A stretch of DNA of 64,000 bases from LMUY01 sp964244655 (GTDB lineage Bacteria > Pseudomonadota > Alphaproteobacteria > Acetobacterales > Acetobacteraceae): positions 1-64,000 of the forward strand of contig CAXTJU010000003.1 in NCBI GenBank assembly GCA_964244655.1, given 5' to 3'. Of this stretch, positions 45,603 to 56,600 are shown piece after piece (the stretch's first letter is position 1; the number at the start of each line of letters is the position of its first letter). The notes under the pieces are model-generated. The model was given only the letters and a program-made list of their open reading frames with translations. It did no database searches and was not told where the DNA came from. The position numbers and the translations under genes are program-made.

Positions 45603-46538
45603 CTAGACATTCCGCCGGGTCTGCCGGGACAGCACGTCCAGCACCGCCATCCGCACCGCGACGCCCATCTCGACCTGCTCGCGGATCACCGAATGCGCCG
45701 GGTCATCCGCGACGGCGCTGTCGATCTCCACGCCGCGGTTCATCGGGCCGGGGTGCATCACCAGCGCGTCAGGTGCTGCGTGGGCCAGGCGGGCTGCGTC
45801 CAGGCCGAAGAAGCGGAAATACTCGCGCGCCGAGGGCACCAGGCCGCCGGACATGCGCTCGCGCTGCAGCCGCAGCATCATCACGATGTCTGCCCCGGCA
45901 AGGCCCTCGTCCATGTCGTGGAACACCTGCACGCCGAGCCGGCCGGCCTCGGCCGGGATCAGCGTCGGCGGCCCCACCACGCGCACCCGGCTGCCCATGG
46001 TGGTGAGCAGGTGGATGTTGGACCGCGCCACGCGGGAGTGCAGCACGTCGCCGCAGATCGCCACCGTCAGCCCTTCCAGCCGGCCGCGGCGGCGGCGGAT
46101 GGTCAGCGCGTCCAGCAGCGCCTGCGTCGGGTGCTCGTGCAGCCCGTCCCCGGCGTTGATCACCGCCGCGTCCACCTTCTGCGCCAGCAGCGAGGGCGCG
46201 CCCGACTGGTCGTGCCGCACCACCAGCAGGTCGCACTGCATGGCGTTCAGCGTGCCGGCGGTGTCCAGCAGCGTCTCGCCCTTGTTCACGCTGGAGGAGG
46301 CGACCGACATGTTGATGACGTCCGCCCCCAGCCGCTTGCCCGCCAGCTCGAAGCTGGTGCGGGTGCGGGTGCTGTCCTCGAAGAACAGGTTGATGAGGGT
46401 GCGCCCGCGCAGCAGGTCCCGCTGGGTCTGCCCGGAGCGGTTGAGCAGCACGTAGTTCTCCGCCAGGTCGAGCAGCCGGGCGATCTGCGGCGGGTGCAGC
46501 CCCTCGATGGCGAGCAGGTGGCGGGTGGGCAGGTTCAC
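45603..46538 (-). CDS. pyrB: aspartate carbamoyltransferase catalytic chain
   Basis: PyrB makes N-carbamoyl-aspartate from carbamoyl phosphate and aspartate, the first committed step of pyrimidine synthesis. The 311-residue protein has the carbamoyl-phosphate site FFEDSTRTRTSFELA, NAGDGLHEHPTQALLDALTI and, near the C-terminus, MHPGPMNRGVEI. It begins with GTG overlapping the gltX stop (GTGA) and is followed by the pyrC' gene. pyrG (CTP synthase) lies about 5 kb away. Confidence 0.96.
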   Translation of the reverse strand: MNLPTRHLLAIEGLHPPQIARLLDLAENYVLLNRSGQTQRDLLRGRTLINLFFEDSTRTRTSFELAGKRLGADVINMSVASSSVNKGETLLDTAGTLNAMQCDLLVVRHDQSGAPSLLAQKVDAAVINAGDGLHEHPTQALLDALTIRRRRGRLEGLTVAICGDVLHSRVARSNIHLLTTMGSRVRVVGPPTLIPAEAGRLGVQVFHDMDEGLAGADIVMMLRLQRERMSGGLVPSAREYFRFFGLDAARLAHAAPDALVMHPGPMNRGVEIDSAVADDPAHSVIREQVEMGVAVRMAVLDVLSRQTRRNV

Positions 46539-47911
46539 GCGGCGAGCAGCCGGGCCATGGCCTCTTCGCGCCCGAGTGCGGCCAGGGTGGCGTCGATGCC
46601 GGGGCTGGTGGTGGTGCCGGTCAGGGCCGCGCGTACCGCCTGCGCCACGGCGCCCAGCTTCTTGCCCATGCGCTCGGCATAGCCGCGCAGGGCAGTGTCC
46701 AGCGCAGGCGGGGAGAAGTCGGTGGCGTCCAGCGCGGCCGCGACCTCCCGCAGCATGTCCCAGGCATCCGCGGTCAGCAGCGCGGCGGCCTTGGCGTCGG
46801 GTTCGAGCGGCAGGCTGCGGGCCAGGAAGGCGGCGCTGTCCGCCAGCTCGGCCAGGGTGCGCGCGCGCTCCTTCAAGCCCGGCATCAGGGCGCGGATGCG
46901 CCCGGCGGCGGCTTCAGCCGGCAAGCCGCGAGCGGCCAGCCGCGCCACCACGTCTGCCGTGAGCCGGTCGTCATCCGCGCCGCGCAGCCAGACGCCGTTC
47001 AGGTTGTCGAGCTTCTTGTAGTCCATCCGGCTGGGCGCGCGGCCCACGCCGTCCAGGTCGAATAGGCGGACCGCCTCCGCGCGGTCCAGCACCTCGGCAT
47101 CGCCATGGCCCCAGCCGAGCCGCAGCAGGTAGTTGCACAGCGCCTCCGGCAGGTAGCCAGCATCCCTGAACTCGGTGACGGAAGCGGCGCCATGCCGCTT
47201 GGACAGCTTCGCTCCATCCGGCCCGTGAATGAGCGGGATGTGGGCGAAGCCCGGCACGTCCCAACCATTGGCGCGATACACCTGCACCTGGCGGAAGGTG
47301 TTGGTCAGGTGGTCGTCGCCGCGGATCACGTCGCTGATGCCCATGTCGTGGTCGTCCACCACCACGGCGTGCAGGTAGGTGGGCGTGCCGTCGCTGCGCA
47401 GGATGATCATGTCGTCCAGCTCGGCATTGGCCACGCGCACGCTGCCCTGCACCTTGTCGTCCACGACCGTCTCGCCGTCCCGCGGCGCGCGCAGGCGGAT
47501 GACGAACGGCGTGTCCGGCCCATCTGTACGGTCCCGCCATGGGCTGTCGAAACGGATCGGGCGGCCGGCGTCGCGGGCCTGCTCGCGGGCCGCGGCGATC
47601 TCCTCCGGGGGCGCCCAGCAACGGTAGGCGTGGCCGCTGGCCAGCATGGCGCGGGCGACCTCACTGTGGCGCCCGGCGCGGGCTGACTGGAACACCTCCG
47701 GCTCGTCACGCTCCAGGCCGAGCCAGTCCAGGCTCTGAAGGATGGTTTCGGTGAACGCCGCGGTGGAGCGGGCACGGTCGGTATCCTCGACGCGGAGCAG
47801 GAACTGGCCGCCGTGATGGCGGGCGAACAGGTAGTTGAACAGCGCCGTGCGCGCGCCGCCGATGTGCAGCAGGCCGGTGGGGGAGGGGGCGAAGCGGGTG
47901 CGAACCGTCAT
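46535..47911 (-). CDS. gltX: glutamyl-tRNA synthetase
   Basis: GltX charges tRNA with glutamate. The 458-residue class I synthetase has the HIGH-like motif PSPTGLLHIGGARTALFN and the KMSKS-like motif KLSKRHG. The C-terminal anticodon-binding domain is helical. ATG 47911 is chosen over a TTG at 47917. It is divergent from comEC, with about 315 bp between them. Confidence 0.95.
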   Translation of the reverse strand: MTVRTRFAPSPTGLLHIGGARTALFNYLFARHHGGQFLLRVEDTDRARSTAAFTETILQSLDWLGLERDEPEVFQSARAGRHSEVARAMLASGHAYRCWAPPEEIAAAREQARDAGRPIRFDSPWRDRTDGPDTPFVIRLRAPRDGETVVDDKVQGSVRVANAELDDMIILRSDGTPTYLHAVVVDDHDMGISDVIRGDDHLTNTFRQVQVYRANGWDVPGFAHIPLIHGPDGAKLSKRHGAASVTEFRDAGYLPEALCNYLLRLGWGHGDAEVLDRAEAVRLFDLDGVGRAPSRMDYKKLDNLNGVWLRGADDDRLTADVVARLAARGLPAEAAAGRIRALMPGLKERARTLAELADSAAFLARSLPLEPDAKAAALLTADAWDMLREVAAALDATDFSPPALDTALRGYAERMGKKLGAVAQAVRAALTGTTTSPGIDATLAALGREEAMARLLAA

Positions 47912-47917
47912 GGGCAA

Positions 47918-48226
47918 GGCTTTAGCATGGGGTGCGCCCCACCCATCAATGCGCGGGCGGCGGGGCCTGGCCAGGGACGAGACAGATGACCTGCGGCGGC
48001 GGAGTGGGAGGGGTGGGCAGTGAGCGCAAGTCGCTGCGCAGCTTATCCATGTTCAACCGGCCGTGGGCGATGTTGGTCTGCGTGATCTTGAACCCTCAGC
48101 TCGTGCTCCGGCAGCTCCTGGTTGTCCGTCAGCGGCATCCTGGCACGTCTGCCTGGGTCCGCAGCCATCCATGGCCCACACGCCGCCGCGGTGGCCCCCT
48201 GGCAGCCACCTCGCTATCGTTCGCCG
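47918..48226. other. gltX-comEC intergenic region
   Basis: A 309 bp GC-rich gap between divergent genes. I see no tRNA, no convincing small gene and no clear inverted repeat; it must contain the promoters of gltX and probably comEC. Open frames here are high-GC read-through. Confidence 0.5.
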
Positions 48227-50332
48227 GTGAACGCCGCTCTTACCGCGATCCGCACCGCCAGGCTGCCCCATGCGCCGGCTTGGCTGCTCGCCGCCATCGA
48301 GGCGGAGCGGGGGCGGTCAGTGCCGTGGCTGGCCGTGCTCATGGCTGCTGGCGTGCTGGGTTACTTCGCGCTGCCCCAGGAACCGCCCGCCTATGCCGGT
48401 CCGGCGCTGGCCGCCGGGGCCGCCGCGTTGTGCGCGCTGCTGCGGTCCCGGGCCGCCGGGCGCGCTGCCGGGTTGGCGCTGCTGGCCGCCGCAGCCGGGT
48501 TCGCATCGGCGCAATGGGCGACTGGGCGGGCGCCGCTCCCTCTGGCGCTGCCCCGCACGGCCGCCGCCGTGACCGCCACGGTGGGCGCGGTGGAGCAACT
48601 GCCGGACGGGCGGCGGCTCACCCTGCTCGCGCCAAGGCTGGAGGGTGGGGACGCGCTGCCCCGCACCCTGCACCTGCGCCTGCAACCCACCGACACCGCC
48701 GCAGTGGTGACCGGCGACACCATCCGCGCCCGCGCCGTGCTGCGCCCGCCCGCCCCGCCTGCCTATCCCGGCGCGTGGGACTTGCAGCGTGACGCCTACT
48801 TCTCCAGCCTTGGCGGCTCCGGCGCCGCCCTTGGCCCCATACAGCTCCTGGCGCATGACCCGGCGCCTGCCACCGCGCTCACCCGGCTGCGCGAGGCGGT
48901 CGCCGCGCGCATCATCGCCGGGTTGCCCGGGCCGGAGGGTGCGGTAGCAGCCACCATGCTGACCGGGCTGGGCCGTGCGATCCCGCCGGATGACCGGGCT
49001 GCGTTCCGCGACTCCGGCCTGTCCCACTTGCTGGCAGTGGCGGGGCTGCACATCGGCATCGTGATGGGACTTGTGATGGGCGCCACCCGGTTCGCGCTGG
49101 CGCTGTCGGAGCGCGCTGCCCTGCGCTGGCCTTGCAAGCAGGTGGCGGCCGGGGCGGCACTGGCGGCGGGGGCGGGCTATGTGCTGCTGACCGGCGGGCA
49201 CGTGCCAGTGCTGCGCTCCTTCGCCATGGCAGCGCTGGTCACGCTGGGCGTAGCCGTAGGGCGGCGGGCGTTGTCCCTGCGCGGCCTGGCCTTGGCCGCA
49301 ATCGCGCTCATGCTCGCATGGCCGCAAGAAGTGACGGGCGTTTCGTTCCAGATGAGCTTCGCCGCCGTGATGGCGCTGATCGCCGGCTACGAGGCGTTGC
49401 GCCCGGTGCTCAGCCGGCTGTACCGCCGCCGGGCGCTGCACCACCTGGCGACGCTCACCCTGACCAGCCTGTTGGCCGGGCTCGCCTCCGCCCCGTTTGG
49501 GGCCTACCATTTCGGCCGGGTGCAGGTCTATTTCGTCATCGCCAACCTGCTCGCGGTGCCGCTGACGGCGGTCGCGATCATGCCGGCGGGCCTGCTGGCG
49601 CTGTTGCTGATGCCGTTCGGGCTGGAGCGGCTGGCTTTGGCGCCGATGGGCTGGGGGGTCGGCGCGGTGCTGGCCATCGCCCGGCATGTCGCCGCCTGGC
49701 CCGCCGCCAGTTTTAGCGTGCCGCACATGCCTGGCTGGGGGCTGGCAGTGGTGGCGCTCGGGCTGGCATGGCTCGCCCTATGGCGCTCGCCGCTGCGGTT
49801 GGCTGGGGCGCCAGTCATCCTGGCCGGGCTGTTGTCAGGGCTGGCCAGCCCGCCAGCTGACCTGCTCGTGTCGTCGGATGCGCGGTTGATCGCCCTGCGC
49901 TCGCCCGTGGCGCTGCAAGTTCGGCCCGGCTGGTCCCGCTTCGTCAAGGAATCCTGGGAACAATACTGGGCCGAGCCGCTCGCCACTGCCTTCCCAGAGG
50001 GCGACCGGCCCGGCCCGGTGCGCTGCGACCCCGATGGCTGCCGCATCGAGCTGGGTGGCACGGCCGTGCTGCTGGCCCGCAGCCTGCACCCGATGGAGTG
50101 CGCCGGCGCGGCCCTCGTGGTGTCCGCCGAGCCTGCGCATGCCGTGTGCCCGGCGCTCCCGCACATCGACCGCTTCAGCGTCTGGCGGGATGGCGCGCAA
50201 GCGATCTGGCTGCGAAACGGGGCGGCAACAGTGCTGTCGGACCGCGACGCGGTGGGCGACCGGCCCTGGGTGCCGCCCCGCCCAGCCCCTGCTCCCGCGC
50301 GCACCAGCCTGCCGTTGGCGCTTGAGGAATGA
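48227..50332 (+). CDS. comEC: ComEC/Rec2-family DNA-uptake channel protein
   Basis: ComEC carries single-stranded DNA across the inner membrane in transformation. The 701-residue protein has N-terminal helices and a DUF4131/OB-like region (about 40-200), then the competence domain with ATMLTGLGRAIPPDDRAAFRDSGLSHLLAVAGLHIGIV and about eight more helices. The C-terminal soluble part is short and lacks the metallo-beta-lactamase domain of Bacillus ComEC, as is common here. GTG 48227 fits the family start; the frame opens at 48122. lexA, often next in alphaproteobacteria, is absent. Confidence 0.88.
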   Translation: MNAALTAIRTARLPHAPAWLLAAIEAERGRSVPWLAVLMAAGVLGYFALPQEPPAYAGPALAAGAAALCALLRSRAAGRAAGLALLAAAAGFASAQWATGRAPLPLALPRTAAAVTATVGAVEQLPDGRRLTLLAPRLEGGDALPRTLHLRLQPTDTAAVVTGDTIRARAVLRPPAPPAYPGAWDLQRDAYFSSLGGSGAALGPIQLLAHDPAPATALTRLREAVAARIIAGLPGPEGAVAATMLTGLGRAIPPDDRAAFRDSGLSHLLAVAGLHIGIVMGLVMGATRFALALSERAALRWPCKQVAAGAALAAGAGYVLLTGGHVPVLRSFAMAALVTLGVAVGRRALSLRGLALAAIALMLAWPQEVTGVSFQMSFAAVMALIAGYEALRPVLSRLYRRRALHHLATLTLTSLLAGLASAPFGAYHFGRVQVYFVIANLLAVPLTAVAIMPAGLLALLLMPFGLERLALAPMGWGVGAVLAIARHVAAWPAASFSVPHMPGWGLAVVALGLAWLALWRSPLRLAGAPVILAGLLSGLASPPADLLVSSDARLIALRSPVALQVRPGWSRFVKESWEQYWAEPLATAFPEGDRPGPVRCDPDGCRIELGGTAVLLARSLHPMECAGAALVVSAEPAHAVCPALPHIDRFSVWRDGAQAIWLRNGAATVLSDRDAVGDRPWVPPRPAPAPARTSLPLALEE

Positions 50333-50361
50333 TGCAGGCTCATGATCGAGGAGGCGCGAAA

Positions 50362-50775
50362 ATGCCCGTTGCGGCCATGACCCCGCTTGTGCCGGGGCGA
50401 ATCGTTGCCCGGGCGGTGCTGGCCGCGATCTACCTGGCCGCCGGGGTGTTCCACCTCGCGACGCCGGCCCCGTTCCTGCTGATCACCCCTGGCTGGGTGC
50501 CCTTCCCGCGCCAGGTGATCCTGGCGACGGGGCTGTGCGAGCTGGCCGGGGCGGCAGGGCTGCTGACGGCGCGCTTCCGCCGGGCGGCCGGGTTCGGGCT
50601 GGCGCTGTACGCGGTGTGCGTCTATCCGGCCAACATCAAGCACGCGATGGGCGGCCTGCCGGGAGTGCAGCTGGGACTGTGGTACCACGTGCCACGGCTG
50701 TTGTTGCAGCCGGTGCTGGTGTGGTGGGCACTGTTCGCGGGCGGACTGGTCACATGGCCGTTCCGGCGGGGCTAG
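50362..50775 (+). CDS. DoxX-like family membrane protein
   Basis: This 137-residue protein has four hydrophobic helices and the DoxX pattern (AAIYLAAGVFHLATPAPFLL, then TGLCELAGAAGLL and AVCVYPANIKHAMGG). DoxX-like proteins are quinone- or thiosulfate-related membrane proteins in a few cases, but most are uncharacterised. ATG 50362 follows AGGAGG at a good distance. It starts 29 nt after comEC and is convergent with kdsA, sharing 4 nt at the stops. Confidence 0.82.
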   Translation: MPVAAMTPLVPGRIVARAVLAAIYLAAGVFHLATPAPFLLITPGWVPFPRQVILATGLCELAGAAGLLTARFRRAAGFGLALYAVCVYPANIKHAMGGLPGVQLGLWYHVPRLLLQPVLVWWALFAGGLVTWPFRRG

Positions 50776-51589
50776 GGCGCCTTCGCCAGCCGGTCGAACG
50801 CCGCCAGCCGCGCCACGAGCGCCGGCATGTCCCGCAGCGCCATCATGGTGGGCCCATCGCTCGGAGCATGGTCCGGGTCCGGGTGGCACTCGATGAACAC
50901 CGCCGCCACCCCGACCGCCAGCGCAGCGCGCGCGAGCACGGGTGCGAACTCCCGTTGCCCGCCGCTGCTGGCACCCTGGCCGCCAGGCTGCTGCACGGAA
51001 TGGGTGGCGTCGAACACCACCGGATAGCCGGTTCGCGCCATGATGGGCAGGGAGCGCAGGTCCGACACCAGCGTGTTGTAGCCGAAGGATGCGCCTCGCT
51101 CGGTCAGCAGGATGCGCTCGTTGCCAGTGGCGGCGATCTTGGCGGCCACGTTGGGCATGTCCCAAGGAGCCAGGAACTGGCCCTTCTTCACGTTGACCGC
51201 AGCGCCCGTCTCCCCGGCGGCGATCAGCAGGTCGGTCTGGCGGCAGAGGAAAGCGGGGATTTGCAGCACGTCCACCGCTTCGGCCGCCGGGGCGCATTGC
51301 GCGGCGTCATGCACGTCGGTCAGCACGGGGATGCCGAACCGCTCGCGCACGGCGGCGAGGATGGCCAACCCTGCGGCCATGCCGACGCCACGGGCAGCGG
51401 CGGCGCTGGTGCGGTTCGCCTTGTCGAAGCTGCTCTTGTAGATCAGCGGCACGTCCACGGCGCGTGCCAGGGTGGCGAGCGCGTCCGCCATCTCGAAGGC
51501 GTGCGCCTCGCTTTCGATCTGGCAGGGGCCGGCGATCAAGGCGAAGGGTAGGGCGTTGCCGACCACGACGCCACGGATGGCAACATCGG

Positions 51590-51593
<4 letters not shown>
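50772..51593 (-). CDS. kdsA: 3-deoxy-8-phosphooctulonate synthase (KDO-8-P synthase)
   Basis: KdsA condenses arabinose-5-phosphate and phosphoenolpyruvate to KDO-8-phosphate for lipopolysaccharide core. The 273-residue barrel shows IAGPCQIESEAHAFE, YKSSFDKANRTS, VNVKKGQFLAPWDM and FDATHSVQQPGG. The start ATG 51593 overlaps the pyrG stop (ATGA). The presence of kdsA indicates a KDO-containing outer membrane. secG-pyrG-kdsA is the usual alphaproteobacterial order; eno does not follow here. Confidence 0.95.
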
Positions 51594-53221
<1,628 letters not shown>

Positions 53222-53270
53222 GGACCGCTCCCATACACTGCCGGGCGGGCGGGCGTATAGCGCCGCCGGC

Positions 53271-53678
53271 CTAGTGCTGGGCTGGCGCGGACGCGGGCGC
53301 TGCCGGCTGTGCTGGCGGGGACACAGGGGGGACAACCGGGGCGAGCAGGGCAGCCGGCGTGTCGCCGCCGGCGGGCGGCGGGGTCTGCGGCAGGCTGGGC
53401 GTGGTGCGGGTGGGCGTCACGTCCAGGATGGAGCGGTTGTTGCCCACGGTGGTGCCGCGGTTGAGCAAGGCGAGCGCCATGGACAGCACGAAGAACGCCG
53501 CCGCCAGCACCGCCGTGGTGCGCGTCAGCAGGTTTGCGGTGCCGCGCCCAGACATGAACGAGCCCATGCCCTGGGTTGATCCCACGCCCAGGCCGCCGCC
53601 CTCGCTGCGCTGGATCAGCACCACGCCGATCAGCGCCAGGGTGACGAGAAGGTGGACGACGAGTAGCACGGTGATCAT
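53271..53678 (-). CDS. secG: preprotein translocase subunit SecG
   Basis: SecG is the small accessory subunit of the SecYEG channel. The 135-residue protein has two membrane helices (about 1-22 and 54-75) around the conserved cytoplasmic segment QRSEGGGLGVGSTQGMGSF. A Pro/Ala-rich tail of about 45 residues follows. The frame is open upstream to 53831, but ATG 53678 (MITVLLVVHLLVTLALIG) is the real start. tpiA, normally adjacent upstream, is separated here by a porin gene and a pseudogene. Confidence 0.94.
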   Translation of the reverse strand: MITVLLVVHLLVTLALIGVVLIQRSEGGGLGVGSTQGMGSFMSGRGTANLLTRTTAVLAAAFFVLSMALALLNRGTTVGNNRSILDVTPTRTTPSLPQTPPPAGGDTPAALLAPVVPPVSPPAQPAAPASAPAQH

Positions 53679-53749
53679 GGGCGCGGGTTCTAGGGCGAAG
53701 CCGCCCTTTGCGCTACACCCCCAGCCCGGCAGGCTGCTAGCCTCCGGCC

Positions 53750-54226
53750 ATGGGCGTGACCGGTGCGATCCAGGTCCCGATCTTCGCGGATGACGCGCCG
53801 GGCTACGAGGCTGACTTCCATGATTGGTCAAGGGAGCAGGCCGCCCGGCTGCGGTTGCTGCGCATCCCCCGGCCTCGACAGCAAGAACCTGGCGGAGGAG
53901 ATCGAGGGTTCAGCGCGCAGCGACAGGCGGGAGCTGGCAAACCGATCGAGAGTTTTGCTGACGCACCTGCTGAAATGGCAATACTAGCCTTCGCGAAAGG
54001 CAAAGAGTTGGCGATCTATGATCCGCGAGCAGCGTAGAGCAATCGAAATCGTCCTTTCAGATAGTCCAAGCCGGCCGGATGCCCTGCCAGATATCCTTCG
54101 ACAAGCTATGGGCCGGCTGCAACACGCGCCGGGGACAAGACTAACGTGCCCAAAAGCACGTTTCCGGTTGAGTGCGAGTGGCTTCCCGAGCAGATGTTGT
54201 CATCGGACTTCTACCCCGGCGAATAG
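53750..54226 (+). pseudogene. DUF29 family pseudogene (two frameshifts and an amber stop)
   Basis: Conserved DUF29 pieces occur in order but in different frames. YEADFHDWSREQAARL is in the frame of 53750. DSKNLAEEIEG and RVLLTHLLKWQY are in the next frame, where TAG at 53985-53987 stands at the usual Gln of WQYQP. The same frame continues with SWRSMIREQRRAIEIVLSDSP, and a second shift near 54130 leads to VPKSTFPVECEWLPEQML and SSDFYPGE, ending at 54226. The gene is thus a decayed copy of the DUF29 family, unrelated in position to the intact DUF29 gene at 22.9 kb. Confidence 0.85.
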
Positions 54227-54266
54227 CCCAGCCGCGCCACCGCCGCCAAGCTTGCCCCGCTTCCCA

Positions 54267-55685
54267 TCAACGGCTGAGCGCCGGCAGGCCGAACAGGTGA
54301 GTCGCATCCACCTCGAACAGCGCGCCCACGAACAGAGCGTGCGTGTTGTTGCCGCTCGGCGCGGCCGAGCCAGCCTGGTCGGGGTGGGAGATGAACTCCA
54401 GGAACGGCTTGACGTATAGGCCGGGCGCGACCGCGGCGCCGTAATTGACCTCGTAAGAGATTTCCGACCGGCTTGTCTGGCCGCCGCCAGAGCGGGACAG
54501 GACGCTGTCGAGCCGCTCGGTGATGCGCGGATTCACCGCGGCGAGGCTCACGGCAAGGCCGGCGGTGTCGTTGGGCCGCCCCGGGACCAGCCCCTTGCCG
54601 TAGGCGCCGGCGAAGATGAACCGTTCGACATTGGGTTGGCCGCTGGTCGCCCAGTTCGCGCCGCCGAACAGCGTCAGGGCGTGGTCGGAGGCATCCGGCC
54701 GGTACACTGCCTGCTGCGCCTGGACATAGACCTGGCTCAGGCTGTCATCCTGCTTCGACTGCCCGCCGAATAGGATTCGGTTGCGCCCGGCGGTGTTCAG
54801 CACCGGGTCGGCGTAGCGCCCCGAATCGTAGAAGCCGCCCACCGAGAAGGCGCGGGGATAGCGCTCTTCCTCCAAGGTCGTCCGGTAGCCGAGTTGGACC
54901 GGGACCGTCGCGCCGTCAGCGTAGTTGAGGCCCCAGTCGGGGCCGGGAAAGCCGCCATGGTTGGTGTTGGCGAGAATTGGCTCGTTCTCGAACACAGCGG
55001 CATCGGCGTAGAACGGGCCTGCGATCCGCACCTGCGCGATCGCGGCCCAGGACGCTGCGAGGTAGGGCGGATATCCCCTGTCGAAGGTGTAGCCGGCCGG
55101 GGTGCGGCACAGGCTGGTGAGGAAGGTGCAGTACAGCTCGGACCCGTCGAACTGGGTATAGGCGGGAATGCGGCCCACGCGCAGGTTGATCCGCTTGTCC
55201 AGCAGGTTCTGGTCGTAGGACAGTTCGTTCAGGCGGAAGGCAGGCCCGTTGCCGGCGTAGATGCGGTTGTTCAGGTAGGAACTGCCCGAGTAGGCGGCAA
55301 AGGACTTGCCTTGCAGGTCGGACAGGAGGAAGTGGACGGCTCCGCCCTCCACCCCGGCGATGCGGGCCATGTCGAGATCCAGGCCAACACCGGTGTAGCC
55401 CTCGAAGAACCCGCCCCGCGAGATGCCGCCGCTCACGTTGCCGAGCGGCTCGGCCAGGTTCCTGCCGATAAGATAGATGCCGTCGTCCGCCAGCAGTCGG
55501 CCGAACCCGGCGCCGAGCGGCCGCAGGTTGAACAGGTATCCTCCCGCCGTGCCCGACTCCGGCAGGTCCTGCGCCGGCTCAAGCGGGATCAGCAAGGGCG
55601 AGGTGGTTGCACCGGGCAGGAGCTGCGACTCAGCAGCAACCGGGACCATGACCATGGCCGCGAACAGGACGAGCCAGCGCACCAC
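54267..55685 (-). CDS. OprB-family carbohydrate-selective porin
   Basis: This outer-membrane porin of about 472 residues starts with a signal peptide (VVRWLVLFAAMVMVPVAAES). Its beta-rich body has alternating aromatic residues and OprB segments such as LRVGRIPAYTQFDGSELYCTF, RAFSVGGFYDSGRY and YEVNYGAAVAPGLYVKPFLEFI; the last residues VDATHLFGLPALSR end in a positive residue rather than Phe. GTG at 55685 or 55682 is probable; the frame opens inside tpiA. It is inserted between secG and tpiA. OprB porins pass sugars such as glucose; acetic acid bacteria often have many copies. Confidence 0.85.
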   Translation of the reverse strand: MVRWLVLFAAMVMVPVAAESQLLPGATTSPLLIPLEPAQDLPESGTAGGYLFNLRPLGAGFGRLLADDGIYLIGRNLAEPLGNVSGGISRGGFFEGYTGVGLDLDMARIAGVEGGAVHFLLSDLQGKSFAAYSGSSYLNNRIYAGNGPAFRLNELSYDQNLLDKRINLRVGRIPAYTQFDGSELYCTFLTSLCRTPAGYTFDRGYPPYLAASWAAIAQVRIAGPFYADAAVFENEPILANTNHGGFPGPDWGLNYADGATVPVQLGYRTTLEEERYPRAFSVGGFYDSGRYADPVLNTAGRNRILFGGQSKQDDSLSQVYVQAQQAVYRPDASDHALTLFGGANWATSGQPNVERFIFAGAYGKGLVPGRPNDTAGLAVSLAAVNPRITERLDSVLSRSGGGQTSRSEISYEVNYGAAVAPGLYVKPFLEFISHPDQAGSAAPSGNNTHALFVGALFEVDATHLFGLPALSR

Positions 55686-55744
55686 GGCTATGCCGCCGGC
55701 ATCACGGGCTGCCCCGCCCGGCCATTGCGGGAAACCTGGCCAGG

Positions 55745-56488
55745 TCAACCGGTCCACGCCGCCGCCGCGATCGCCAGGAAGTCCGCCGCCACCAGGCTTG
55801 CCCCGCCCACCAGCGCCCCACCCACGTCCGGCAGCGCCAGCAACGCGGCGGCATTAGACGGCTTCACCGACCCGCCATACAGGATGCGGACTGCCCCACC
55901 ATCTGAAAGCCGCCGCGCCAGTTCCGCGTGGATGAACGCGTGCATGGCTTCCACGTCCGCTTCCGTGGCGCTTTTGCCGGTGCCGATCGCCCAGATCGGC
56001 TCATAGGCCACCACGCCGGCAAACCCGTCCGGCAGGCTGCCCGCCAATTGCGCGCCGATGACCTCCATCGCCCGCCCGCTGCCGCGCTGCCCATCCGTCT
56101 CGCCCACGCACACGATTGGCGTCAGCCCCGCCCCTTGGGCCGCCACGGCCTTCTGCCGCACGTCCTCGTCCGTCTCGCCATGCTCGGCCCGGCGCTCGGA
56201 ATGGCCCACGATCACCCAGGCCGCCCCGGCATCCGCAAGCATGGCGGCGGCAATGTCGCCCGTGTGCGCGCCGCACGGCCCGGCGTGGCAATCCTGCCCC
56301 CCCACCATCACGGACGACCCGGCCAACGCCGCCGCCACCGCCACCAGCTGCGTCGCGGGCGGGCACACCAGCAGGTCGCAGCCGACCGCTTCGCCCCGCA
56401 CGGCCCCAGCCTGCAAAGCAACGGCCAGGGCCGCCGCCTCTGCCGTCGTGGCGTTCATCTTCCAGTTGCCGGCGATCAGTTGGCGCAT
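55745..56488 (-). CDS. tpiA: triose-phosphate isomerase
   Basis: TpiA interconverts dihydroxyacetone phosphate and glyceraldehyde-3-phosphate. The 247-residue barrel has K10 in IAGNWKMN, the histidine in VIVGHSERR, the catalytic glutamate in VAYEPIWAIGTGK, and the phosphate loop ILYGGSVKP. ATG 56488 follows GGAGGG; the long upstream open frame to 57043 is antisense to the PpiD gene. It is divergent from ppiD. Confidence 0.96.
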   Translation of the reverse strand: MRQLIAGNWKMNATTAEAAALAVALQAGAVRGEAVGCDLLVCPPATQLVAVAAALAGSSVMVGGQDCHAGPCGAHTGDIAAAMLADAGAAWVIVGHSERRAEHGETDEDVRQKAVAAQGAGLTPIVCVGETDGQRGSGRAMEVIGAQLAGSLPDGFAGVVAYEPIWAIGTGKSATEADVEAMHAFIHAELARRLSDGGAVRILYGGSVKPSNAAALLALPDVGGALVGGASLVAADFLAIAAAAWTG

Positions 56489-56600
56489 GGGTCCCTCCAT
56501 CGCCCGTGCGTAGCCGGGCAGGGTCCGGACTGGCAATGCGCCGGGGCCGTCCCTATGGTGCGCCGCCCTGGTCCGCAGGGCTGCCAACAAGGTTGCGCCC

